Source of the DNA: Lachnospiraceae bacterium
GTDB taxonomy: Bacteria; Bacillota_A; Clostridia; Lachnospirales; Lachnospiraceae
DNA: 7,559 bases
NCBI GenBank assembly: GCA_017960415.1
Contig: JAGCZE010000410.1
Coordinates: forward strand, 1 to 7,559
Reading direction: 5' to 3'
The position numbers and the translations under genes were made by a program. Below the pieces are notes generated by a model. It did not search any database, was not told where the DNA came from, and was given only the letters and a program-made list of their open reading frames with translations. Positions 1-6,663 of the stretch are shown in pieces; position 1 is the stretch's first letter; every line of letters begins with the position of its first letter.

Positions 1-351
1 GATCTCTTTAAGACGGGTGATACGGGTCTTGATGGTCTTGTAGTTGGTCAGCATGCCGCCGAGCCATCTCTCATTGATGTAGTACATACCGCAGCGCTCA
101 GCCTCGCTCTTGATAGCGTCCTGTGCCTGCTTCTTGGTTCCTACGAACAGAACCTTGCCGCCTTCGGCAACGATATTCTTGATGGCAAAATAAGCCTCAT
201 CTACCTTGCCTACAGACTTCTGAAGGTCGATAATGTAGATACCGTTTCTCTCTGTGTAGATGTAAGGAGCCATCTTGGGGTTCCAGCGTCTTGTCTGATG
301 TCCGAAATGAACACCTGCTTCAAGGAGCTGTTTCATTGAAATAACACTCAT
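1..351 (-). CDS. rpsB: 30S ribosomal protein S2, N-terminal part (runs off the window)
   Basis: Seen: the minus strand from 351 to the window edge translates without interruption into 117 residues starting [20 protein letters not shown], followed by [20 protein letters not shown] and, further on, [11 protein letters not shown]. These are the hallmark N-terminal blocks of bacterial ribosomal protein S2, which binds the 30S subunit near S1 and is needed for mRNA binding. A full S2 is about 230-260 residues, so roughly half is present and the 3' part (usually followed by tsf) lies outside. The start is fixed by a GGAGG Shine-Dalgarno at 360-364, 8 nt upstream of the ATG, and by alignment of [13 protein letters not shown] to the family start. 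Codon choice looks strongly biased (AAG, GGC, ATC), as expected for a highly expressed gene. It has its own promoter and leader at 352-518. Confidence 0.98.
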   Translation of the reverse strand, partial: MSVISMKQLLEAGVHFGHQTRRWNPKMAPYIYTERNGIYIIDLQKSVGKVDEAYFAIKNIVAEGGKVLFVGTKKQAQDAIKSEAERCGMYYINERWLGGMLTNYKTIKTRITRLKEI

Positions 352-487
352 TTTCTTTTCCTCCGTTTGGTTAGAATCTTCCGCGGTCACCTTTACAAGC
401 AAGTCGACAGATCGTTTCGATCCGCACCGGACCCATTAAAATGCCGCGTGAATAATAGTATCAGGCTGCACATCCGCGCAACCTGAT
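352..487 (-). promoter_or_regulatory. Structured 5' leader of rpsB (candidate autoregulatory leader)
   Basis: This is the untranslated stretch between the rpsB promoter and ATG. Seen on the minus strand: a 10-bp dyad with an 8-nt loop (arms 478-487 and 460-469, one G-U pair) at the predicted transcript start; a small hairpin GATCG-AAA-CGATC (410-422); and a possible long-range pairing of CGCGG (444-448) with CCGCG (382-386) that would enclose the middle of the leader. Ribosomal protein operons, including rpsB-tsf in E. coli, are known to be autoregulated through leader structures. That this leader binds S2 is inference, and I do not recognise it as a named RNA family. The first dyad lies so close to the -10 that it could instead be an operator. 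Confidence 0.45.
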
Positions 488-489
488 AG

Positions 490-518
490 ATTTTAGCACA
501 AATATATTCTATATGCAA
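490..518 (-). promoter_or_regulatory. Vegetative (sigma-A type) promoter of rpsB
   Basis: On the minus strand a -35 box TTGCAT (513-518) and a -10 box TAAAAT (490-495) are separated by exactly 17 bp. A TG one base before the -10 makes it an extended -10 element. The predicted transcription start is near 483, giving a leader of about 130 nt before the rpsB ATG. The -35 begins only 8 bp after the stop codon of the response regulator gene, and no terminator separates them, so readthrough from upstream could also reach rpsB. Confidence 0.8.
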
Positions 519-525
519 GCATTTT

Positions 526-1290
526 TTATCCAGCGTTCGAGAAAAATTCCATCAGCTTATACAACAGCTGATCCTTCGAGATCGTCTTGAGCAGATAATT
601 TTCCGGCTTCAGCGCCATTACCTGCATTACGCTTTCTCTGTCGCCCTTTCCTGTCAGGAAGAAGACCGGGATCTTTGCAGTATCCGATTCACTTCGCAGC
701 ATCTCAAGCACCTGCGGGCCGGAGGTTACAGGCATTTCATAATCAAGAAGGATCAGATCTGCTTTATTGCTGCCTAGCCATTTTAAAGCCTGAAGGCCCG
801 AATTGGCCATTGAAACCTTGTAATAGTCCTTCAGCCAGTCACGGATCACACCGAGATATGTAGAGTCGTCATCCACGATAAGGATCGACTTTTTCTTTCT
901 CTCGTTATTGTCGCTCTTCGAATACATATCAAGCGTATTGATGAGTTCTTCGGTCTGCAGCGGTCTTTTGAACACATCCTGGATCAGGTTGGCTCCGATA
1001 TTTTTCTTCATCTCGTCGGTTTCATTTCTCTCTCCGACCAGGATCAGGCTCTTGTCGCTCTCGGTCAGCTTATCCTTCAGATAATGCATGACCACCTGCA
1101 TAGGCTTGTTCTGGGCATCCAGATAATAAATGATTATCTTCGCATCGTCCCATTTCTCGGCAATGCTGTTGACATCCGCTTTTGCGTAAAATGCATCATA
1201 TCCGGCTTCACCCAGTTTTCTGCAGAGCGTGAGGATCAAAAAAGACTCCTTTTCACCGATTATCATAACACTTGGATTTTCTTTAACCAT
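526..1290 (-). CDS. Stand-alone response regulator: degenerate receiver plus canonical receiver
   Basis: This 254-residue soluble protein has two CheY-like domains and no effector domain. Residues 135-250 form a canonical receiver: the acidic pocket is D140/D141, the phospho-acceptor is D183 in LLDYEMP, the switch Thr is T213 in FLTG, and the Lys is K235, although the usual Pro after the Lys is missing (LLKTIS). Residues 7-123 have the same alternating strand/helix pattern but lack the acidic pair (IGEKES) and the usual LLD..MP motif, keeping only VFKRP near the end, so this looks like a pseudo-receiver. The gene starts 4 bp after the stop of the Hpt piece, with GAGGTG (1296-1301) 5 nt before the ATG, indicating translational coupling. 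The likely role, by inference, is terminal phospho-acceptor of the adjacent hybrid kinase/Hpt relay, acting through protein contacts rather than DNA binding. Confidence 0.88.
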   Translation of the reverse strand: MVKENPSVMIIGEKESFLILTLCRKLGEAGYDAFYAKADVNSIAEKWDDAKIIIYYLDAQNKPMQVVMHYLKDKLTESDKSLILVGERNETDEMKKNIGANLIQDVFKRPLQTEELINTLDMYSKSDNNERKKKSILIVDDDSTYLGVIRDWLKDYYKVSMANSGLQALKWLGSNKADLILLDYEMPVTSGPQVLEMLRSESDTAKIPVFFLTGKGDRESVMQVMALKPENYLLKTISKDQLLYKLMEFFSNAG

Positions 1291-1294
1291 ACCT

Positions 1295-1798
1295 TCACCT
1301 CATGTTCTTATTTCCGATCAGTTCCGCAATACCTTCCCAGTCCAGCTTTTTGAGCTTCTTCTCTATCTCCCTGCAAAGCAGGGCATCTTCTTTCGGAAGA
1401 TGATATTCTTTCAGCGATTCAAGGATCATTTCGACCGAATCGAAGTCCGCGAGTTCCGCAACCTCCGCAATGGAATAATATGCATCATGCAGCATCTCGG
1501 GATCTACAGGTTCACCGCCTTCGAATTCATTGACTTCGTCAATAAATGACAGCTTCTCCGCATAGGATCTGTACAATTCAAGCATATCATATGTGTTAGC
1601 TTTTATAAAGTCCGTATCGTGTATTTTCCCTGCATCTTCGAGTTTTTCCGCCCTTGACGAGAGCTCCCCGGCGCCGATTATCCTGGCTCCGCTCTTTAAT
1701 GCATGGACTTTTATCGTAGAAAAATCATAATCTTCACGATTATATGCTTCTTCTATCTCTGCCGATTTATCCCGGATAGAATGATAGAAGTCCTTCAC
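1295..1798 (-). CDS. Hpt (histidine phosphotransfer) fragment with C-terminal helical extension, detached from the hybrid kinase
   Basis: This 167-residue reading frame carries the core Hpt motif TIKVHALKSGARIIGA, with phospho-accepting H32. It is followed by ELSSRAEKLEDAGK and an acidic helical extension (about residues 90-165, PVDPEMLHDAYYSIAEVAEL through LDWEGIAEL) of the kind found at the end of long Lachnospiraceae hybrid kinases. Complete Hpt domains begin some 25-30 residues earlier with a short helix around a GIxYCGS-like motif; that part is missing here but ends the upstream kinase. The frame is the same as the kinase frame but follows two in-frame TAA codons (1814-1816 and 1802-1804). 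The only in-frame start is GTG at 1796-1798, with no good Shine-Dalgarno. It may be a real separate subunit or the 3' end of a disrupted kinase gene. It lies 4 bp before the response regulator gene and would pass phosphate from D1137 of the kinase to D183 of the regulator. Confidence 0.75.
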   Translation of the reverse strand: MKDFYHSIRDKSAEIEEAYNREDYDFSTIKVHALKSGARIIGAGELSSRAEKLEDAGKIHDTDFIKANTYDMLELYRSYAEKLSFIDEVNEFEGGEPVDPEMLHDAYYSIAEVAELADFDSVEMILESLKEYHLPKEDALLCREIEKKLKKLDWEGIAELIGNKNMR

Positions 1799-1819
1799 AG
1801 CTTAAACACAGCCTTATTT
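1795..1819 (-). other. Junction interrupting one Hpt domain: two in-frame stops, bridged by a +1-frame segment
   Basis: The kinase frame reads C-G-S-K-stop-G-C-V-stop-A-V-K-D-F-Y across this spot. Shifting +1 by skipping one A in the AAA at 1817-1819 gives N-K-A-V-F-K-L (1818-1798). Returning to the original frame at G1798 then gives V-K-D-F-Y-H-S. The composite CGSNKAVFKLVKDFYHS has the length and hydrophobic spacing of the first Hpt helix pair. In the +1 frame the stop TGA (1795-1797) overlaps the GTG start of the Hpt frame (1796-1798) as GTGA. Two small compensating indels, one extra A plus a natural GTGA gene overlap, or a sequencing error would all explain this. The sequence alone cannot decide. 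Confidence 0.6.
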
Positions 1820-4800
1820 CGAGCCGCAGAATCTGATACCGTCCGAAGAATTGAGCACGCCTGTTTCCTTGATCTGCTGCAGCAGTTCTTTATCCGAATC
1901 TGTATCGACCTCACCGTTTTCCGTGCCGTTTTCTCCCTGTTTTCCTGCGGATCTTGCTCTTTCTTCTTTCCTGTTCTCTTCTATCTCCTCATCATTCAGC
2001 AGCAATTCTTCCGGAATATGCTTCTTGATGGCTTCCTCCAGCTTTCTTCCTTCGATCGGTTTTGCGAGATACCCGTCGAATCCTTCGGAAATATAGTATT
2101 CCTCACCGCTAGTGGCCGCATTCGCGGTCAACGCATATACAGGCAGATCCTTGTATTTTCCCCTGATCCTGTGTACGGTCTCGATACCGTCCATTTCAGG
2201 CATCATATGATCAAGAAGCACTATATCCCAGTGTTCTTCATCGATCATCTTCAGACACTGCATGCCTGAAAGTGCCGTTCCGATCGTAACGCGGGTTCCT
2301 TTCAGCAATCCGGTGATAACCTTGAGGTTCATTTCCGAATCATCGGTAATAAGGACTTTGGCACGGGGAGCAACAAACAGCGGAACATAAGATTCTTCGT
2401 CGGATTCTTCGTATTCTTCGTTGAATTCCCCGATCGGAGCCCCATCGACTATCTTCTGTCTGAGTTTAAAATGGAAATCCGAGCCTTCGCCGTAAACACT
2501 CTCCACTTCAAGCTTATCGCCCATAAGCTCCACAAACTGTCTCGAGATGTCAAGTCCGAGACCGGTGCCCTGTATACCGCTGTTCTTGTGTTCATCAAGC
2601 CGCTCAAAAGCCGAGAACAGTTTTCCCATATCCTCGGGCTTGATCCCGATACCGGTATCCTTTACGCTGTAAGCGATCGTGCAGGCTTCACCGTCATTTT
2701 CAAGAACCTTCACCAAAAGCCTGAAATGACCTTCTTTCGTATATTTTACCGCATTTGTCAGAAGATTGAGCAACACCTGCTTGATCTTCTGATCGTCACC
2801 GAACAATTTCACAGGCAGGGCCGGATCTATGTCGGTAATGAATTCCAGGTTCTTCTCCTTGCTCCTGACCCTGATCATGACTATGATAGCCCTTAAGAGT
2901 CCGACCGTATCATACTCCTGCTCGACGAGGTTCATCTTACCCGATTCCGCCTTTGACAGGTCAAGGATATCATTGACCAGCGCCAGCAGCGATTCCGATG
3001 CGCCCCTGATGGAGCGCGCGTAGCCTGTCACAGAATCCGAATAACCGGCCATATCCTGATCCTTCGATTCCCTGAGGATCATCTCATCCATACCCATGAT
3101 CGTATTGATGGGCGTCCTGATCTCATGGGACATATTGGCAAGGAATCTTGATTTTGCGCTGTTTGCGCGTTCAGCCTCTTCCTTGGCTTCACGGATGATC
3201 AGATACTGTTTTTTGATGATCGTGGCATTGATGATGCGCCATACGATCAATGCGATGATCGCAGCGCCCAGAAGCGCCATGAGTATCCTGAATCCGGTTT
3301 TTTCCGTGATCTTCGGATTCTTATATATCGCAAATGTTTCGCTTCTTACGAGTTCGTGCTCTATCCCGTCCAGCACTTCGATGTGCAGCTTGTATGAGCC
3401 GTAGGGAAGATTCGTGTAATCAAGCTCCTGGAGGTCCTTCTGGAAGGACATGAATCCGGTGTCTCCTGCACCCTCAAGATACATCCTGATCACGGGATTG
3501 GACAGTGTATAATTCATGACCGCCGCCCGGATCTTGATACGTCCGCTTCCCGCAGGGATCCTGTAAACGCCGTTCTTGTCACGCTCCACGGAAACATCCT
3601 CATAAGTGATGTCGCTTACCCGGATATAATAATCATTATTGACTAAGCCATAATTGCCCGTATCTATCTTTCTGACACCGTCGGTACAGCACAGATAAAG
3701 AGTGCTGCCTTCAGAGGCATTCCAGGCATTTGCCGTAAGCGATGTCGTAAATCCCCTGTTATAATCAAGCAGCGTATAAGAATAATCGCCGTTTTCGACA
3801 AGATCATCGAGATGCACGACAAACACTCCCGCGCTGGTGCTGATCCAAGCTTCATTATCCGATGTTATGTAAATATCGTAACAGTTTGAATAAGGGAATT
3901 TATCAAGTCTTGTAACGGTCCTGCTGTCATCATGATAAAGGGCATTGCTCGTTACATAAATGTGACCGCGGCCCTCAGGGCATTTTACGATCCTGAGAAC
4001 TACGAGGGTTTCCAGTCCGTCATCGGCATCTATACAGTCAACGATCTTTCCGTCACGTATCTTGTATACTCCGGCTCCGTCTGAGCCCGCATATACAGTC
4101 CCATCTTCGTCCTGGGCTATCGACAGGATCTGGGCCACCTTCATGCCGTCATCTTCACCGAGCGTTGCAATGACACGGTCGTCCCTGATATAATTCAGGC
4201 CCATGTTGCTTGCCGCCAATACGGTCTTGTCCGCCAGCTCGCAACTGTATCTGAAACGTCCTCCGACCGTACCCGCCGAGCTCTCGTTAAACAGCTTGGG
4301 AGTCCCGTCGGGAGTGATGCATACAAGGCCGTCCTGACCGTAAGTCGAAAGCCAAAGATTCTGCTTTGAATCAAGCATGATATGACGTATACGGACACCG
4401 TCAAAATACCGCAGATAGTCATAATCAAGATTCTCCCCGGTATTTTTGTCGATCATCTTCAGTCCCGTATCGGTTCCGATATATAGGACATTGTCACGTA
4501 TCGCGACGCTGTTAACTACAGCCCCGGCCAGACCTGCCTTTACGAACACATCCGTAAACGGGTTCTTGGAGTATTCGATTATTCCCTGTTTGTTGGATAC
4601 AAACCAGATATTGCCCTGATAATCCTTGATCACGCCGGAGACCGAACTTTCGAACTTCGGCTGCATCATCGGTATGATCTTCTCGCCTTCGCTTTTGATG
4701 AAGCCCATTCCGCTTTCGGCGCAGAAGAAATAACCGTCGGTTTCCCGGTCATACAATATATCGTTGAAATATTTGACAGACCCGGTATCGATGGTATCCC

Positions 4801-5620
4801 TTTTATATATCCTGTTATTTCTGAATGTGATGTGTTCAAGAGTTGAAGAAGAAGTTCCGGCAAGCAGCATGTCTCCGCTGCCTCTGCTTATGGCCGTATA
4901 GTAAACTCCGTTCTCGTCCCATACTTTCTTATCGAGAATATGGTCATGTGCTGAAAAGAAAAGGATACCGCTGTTGGTTACGCCTGCGATTATTCCGTCG
5001 CCGGCGTAGCTGAGGGATCTTATGCCTATGATATCATCCCATTCGGGATATTTATCGGGATCAAAACAGCCGATAGTTCCGTTCTTCTCTATAAATGCCA
5101 GCTGTGCGACGGTTCCGACATACATACGTCCGTCCTCGTCTTCGCATATCGCACGGATAGAGTCCGAAGGCAGGCCCTCCCTGACGGTATAGTGTATTAC
5201 CTCTCCGTTTTCGGGATCATAAGAGAATAATCCGGTATCATTTGTTCCTATCCAGAGCTTTCCGGTACTGTCCACGAACAATGACATGACATTGTAAATA
5301 TATGGACTTACAGTGCTTTTTTCGAAGCTTTTGCCGTCATATCTGTAAAGGCCCGAGTAGGTGCCGACCCAGATATAGCCGTCCCTTGTCTGCGCTACTG
5401 CGTTGATCTCTGCCGAAACCAGACCGTCATAGCTGTCATAGGAAACTGCGGCATATTCAGCCATGAAGTCTATCGTTCCTTCATTATCGACAGAAGTCAT
5501 TTCATCGGATGCATAGACCCGTAAGACGCAGCAAAGGACCGCGACCGCCCAAAGGACCAAAGTCCCCGCGGTCGCAGTCTTTATTATTCCATACAGTTTT
5601 CTCAGATGTTCAGTCGGCAT
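1814..5620 (-). CDS. Membrane-bound hybrid sensor histidine kinase with extracytoplasmic beta-propellers and receiver
   Basis: The protein has 1268 residues. In order: a hydrophobic signal/TM segment (about 16-37, ending VYASD); about residues 60-655 with at least ten blade-like repeats of the two-component-regulator propeller type (GYIWVGTYSGLYRYD at 81, KLWIGTNDTGLFSYD at 121, NVLYIGTDTGLKMID at 377, AWISTSAGVFVVH at 591), enough for two propellers; a Y_Y_Y domain (about 690-766, ending GSYKLHIEVLD); and a TM helix (about 777-797). The cytoplasmic part has HisKA (SHEIRTP, H832), HATPase_c (N-box N952/N956, DTGIGI at 988, GTGLGL at 1018) and a receiver (D1093/D1094, D1137, T1165, K1187). A charged linker (about 1203-1245) and the first Hpt helix (GIRFCGS) follow, where a TAA ends the frame. 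The start is set by the signal segment; AGGT lies 9 nt upstream and a closer AAGGA only 2 nt. The architecture resembles the HTCS sensors of Bacteroidetes but lacks their AraC-type output domain. The ligand is unknown. Confidence 0.93.
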   Translation of the reverse strand: MPTEHLRKLYGIIKTATAGTLVLWAVAVLCCVLRVYASDEMTSVDNEGTIDFMAEYAAVSYDSYDGLVSAEINAVAQTRDGYIWVGTYSGLYRYDGKSFEKSTVSPYIYNVMSLFVDSTGKLWIGTNDTGLFSYDPENGEVIHYTVREGLPSDSIRAICEDEDGRMYVGTVAQLAFIEKNGTIGCFDPDKYPEWDDIIGIRSLSYAGDGIIAGVTNSGILFFSAHDHILDKKVWDENGVYYTAISRGSGDMLLAGTSSSTLEHITFRNNRIYKRDTIDTGSVKYFNDILYDRETDGYFFCAESGMGFIKSEGEKIIPMMQPKFESSVSGVIKDYQGNIWFVSNKQGIIEYSKNPFTDVFVKAGLAGAVVNSVAIRDNVLYIGTDTGLKMIDKNTGENLDYDYLRYFDGVRIRHIMLDSKQNLWLSTYGQDGLVCITPDGTPKLFNESSAGTVGGRFRYSCELADKTVLAASNMGLNYIRDDRVIATLGEDDGMKVAQILSIAQDEDGTVYAGSDGAGVYKIRDGKIVDCIDADDGLETLVVLRIVKCPEGRGHIYVTSNALYHDDSRTVTRLDKFPYSNCYDIYITSDNEAWISTSAGVFVVHLDDLVENGDYSYTLLDYNRGFTTSLTANAWNASEGSTLYLCCTDGVRKIDTGNYGLVNNDYYIRVSDITYEDVSVERDKNGVYRIPAGSGRIKIRAAVMNYTLSNPVIRMYLEGAGDTGFMSFQKDLQELDYTNLPYGSYKLHIEVLDGIEHELVRSETFAIYKNPKITEKTGFRILMALLGAAIIALIVWRIINATIIKKQYLIIREAKEEAERANSAKSRFLANMSHEIRTPINTIMGMDEMILRESKDQDMAGYSDSVTGYARSIRGASESLLALVNDILDLSKAESGKMNLVEQEYDTVGLLRAIIVMIRVRSKEKNLEFITDIDPALPVKLFGDDQKIKQVLLNLLTNAVKYTKEGHFRLLVKVLENDGEACTIAYSVKDTGIGIKPEDMGKLFSAFERLDEHKNSGIQGTGLGLDISRQFVELMGDKLEVESVYGEGSDFHFKLRQKIVDGAPIGEFNEEYEESDEESYVPLFVAPRAKVLITDDSEMNLKVITGLLKGTRVTIGTALSGMQCLKMIDEEHWDIVLLDHMMPEMDGIETVHRIRGKYKDLPVYALTANAATSGEEYYISEGFDGYLAKPIEGRKLEEAIKKHIPEELLLNDEEIEENRKEERARSAGKQGENGTENGEVDTDSDKELLQQIKETGVLNSSDGIRFCGSK

Positions 5621-5708
5621 GATCCTTATACCTGCCCTTTACATTTGAAATATACGATATTGAGTTGTTGCTGTTCTCATTCCGTAACCCGCATTTGCAG
5701 TCCGTATA
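5621..5708. other. Intergenic spacer between the MltG-like gene and the hybrid kinase gene
   Basis: These 88 bp hold no reading frame and no hairpin followed by a T-run. An AT-rich stretch includes the short palindrome AATAT-ACG-ATATT near 5650-5662, but no convincing -35/-10 pair. The kinase is therefore likely cotranscribed with the gene before it, although a weak promoter here cannot be ruled out. Confidence 0.4.
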
Positions 5709-6593
5709 TTACCTTGCGGTAATGATCTTTGTGATCTCACGGTAGCTCATTCCGGGTTTCAGTTTAAATGTTCCGAACTGGATCTTGAATGCATATCCGT
5801 TCCGGATAATATATGAATTCAGTGCTTTCCAGTCTTCTACAATACCGAGGTTCTGAAGTTCACTCGATACTTCCTCCGAGGTCATGCCCTTCCTGATCGT
5901 GTATCTGATATACCCGTCATCTTCCGGAACCGGAGTAGGTGTAGGCGTAGGCGTTAATGTCAGCCTCGGTGTAGGTGTGGGTGTAGACGTCGGAACCGGT
6001 GTAGGTGTTGGTGTAGGTGTCGGCGTTGACGTAGGCCTCGGCGTGGGCGTAGGTGTTGATGTAGGCCTTGGCGTAGGTGTAGGTGTCGACGTAGGCTTCG
6101 GCGTAGGTGTAGGTGTCGACGTAGGCCTTGGTGTAGGCGTAGGTGTTGATGTTGCCCTCGATGTAGGCGTCAACGCAGATGTCGACTCCTGTGTAGGTTC
6201 AGGAGTTGCTGTAAGCTCCGGTGTAGGTGTCAGTTCAGGTGAAGGTGAAGGTGCAGGTGTCGGCGTGGGTGTTGACACCGGTGTAGGAGACGATTCCGGC
6301 ACAGGCGTATTATCCCGGATAATTGACGGTGTAGTCTCAACATCCGGCGTGACGGTATAATCATCCTGTTGCCCGTTGCCGGTATTATTATCCGGCTGCC
6401 CATTGCCCGTATTGCCGCCGAGCAGTCCAGACAGATTATCCTGTTTGGTCTCGCCTTCTTCAGACTGGGAGGCGGCACCACTGCCCTTCATTCTTTCTTC
6501 AAGACGTACATTTGGGATGATTATTACAAGGAACACGAATAAGGAAAAGATGATCCCTGTTCCTACCCCCCTCATGTAGTATTTTAATTTCAT
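5709..6593 (-). CDS. Membrane-anchored MltG/YceG-like LysM-like domain protein with long Thr-Pro linker, no catalytic domain
   Basis: This 294-residue protein has a short basic N-terminus and one TM segment (about 9-27, [19 protein letters not shown]). A Gly/Asn/Gln-rich stretch (about 38-78) and a Thr-Pro-rich linker (about 96-222) follow. Residues 228-294 form a compact C-terminal domain, from [20 protein letters not shown] through [20 protein letters not shown]. The pattern of a GMTSEEV-type helix, GTF.LKPGMS and EI..I matches the N-terminal LysM-like subdomain of MltG/YceG endolytic transglycosylases. MltG proteins are usually 330 residues or more; the catalytic part is absent, so enzymatic activity is unlikely. 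A role in binding or sensing peptidoglycan outside the membrane is inference. The start is supported by GAGG (6600-6603) 6 nt before the ATG and by the TM placement. It follows the terminator of the SwrB-like gene and precedes the kinase by 88 bp, perhaps in one transcript. Confidence 0.82.
   Translation of the reverse strand: MKLKYYMRGVGTGIIFSLFVFLVIIIPNVRLEERMKGSGAASQSEEGETKQDNLSGLLGGNTGNGQPDNNTGNGQQDDYTVTPDVETTPSIIRDNTPVPESSPTPVSTPTPTPAPSPSPELTPTPELTATPEPTQESTSALTPTSRATSTPTPTPRPTSTPTPTPKPTSTPTPTPRPTSTPTPTPRPTSTPTPTPTPTPVPTSTPTPTPRLTLTPTPTPTPVPEDDGYIRYTIRKGMTSEEVSSELQNLGIVEDWKALNSYIIRNGYAFKIQFGTFKLKPGMSYREITKIITAR
6003..6152 (-). repeat. 30-bp coding tandem repeat (five units of [10 protein letters not shown])
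   Basis: Inside the MltG-like gene, residues 148-197 consist of five consecutive 10-residue units of consensus [10 protein letters not shown]; the third-last pair is TPKP in one unit and TPTP in the last. At DNA level this is a 30-bp period, with synonymous and few non-synonymous differences between units. More irregular Thr-Pro repeats flank it (about 5925-6002 and 6153-6305). Such tracts form extended, often glycosylated, wall-spanning linkers and tend to vary in copy number between strains; both points are general knowledge, not shown here. Confidence 0.85.
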
Positions 6594-6608
6594 ATCGATC
6601 CTCGCGAG

Positions 6609-6621
6609 TTATATGATTATA
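6609..6621 (-). promoter_or_regulatory. Possible promoter (-10 element) before the MltG-like gene
   Basis: A perfect TATAAT occurs on the minus strand (6616-6621) between the terminator of the previous gene and the MltG-like ATG, predicting a transcript start near 6609. No good -35 is present at the right distance; the best hexamer, GGGTTT, lies within the terminator stem. Its position immediately after a terminator is what makes it plausible. It would drive the MltG-like gene and perhaps the kinase and regulator genes. Confidence 0.4.
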
Positions 6622-6637
6622 GTCGGAAGCCTTAAAG

Positions 6638-6663
6638 AAAACCCCGCCGGATCAGTGGGGTTT
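6638..6663 (-). terminator. Factor-independent terminator after the SwrB-like gene
   Basis: On the minus strand AAACCCC (6657-6663) pairs with GGGGTTT (6639-6645) around an 11-nt loop, followed by TTTTCTTT. The left arm overlaps the stop codon of the SwrB-like gene (6662-6664). It would end the upstream transcript before the MltG-like gene, at least partly. The opposite orientation has no good T-run. Confidence 0.75.

Noticed and set aside
521..532. Terminator between the response regulator and rpsB
   Set aside because: There is only a short A-run and a tiny ATGCTTGCAT palindrome that is part of the -35 region; no stable stem followed by a T-run on the minus strand.
1795..1819. Programmed ribosomal frameshift as the explanation for the Hpt junction
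   Set aside because: It would need a +1 shift and then a -1 return within about 20 nt. No classic slippery heptamer, stimulatory stem or internal SD is evident, so indels, error or a GTGA overlap are simpler.
1703..2269. Plus-strand 188-residue frame opposite the kinase receiver and Hpt
   Set aside because: It is composed of Phe/Ile/Leu runs antisense to acidic, Lys/Glu-rich coding sequence, with no domain and no initiation signal.
5640..5690. Promoter for the kinase gene
   Set aside because: A TATATT-like -10 can be seen, but no -35 at 16-18 bp; AT-rich spacers often give such matches by chance.
5884..6360. Plus-strand 158-residue frame of Val-Gly repeats
   Set aside because: It is the antisense of the Thr-Pro repeat; it has no ribosome site or recognisable domain and reflects only the 30-bp periodicity.
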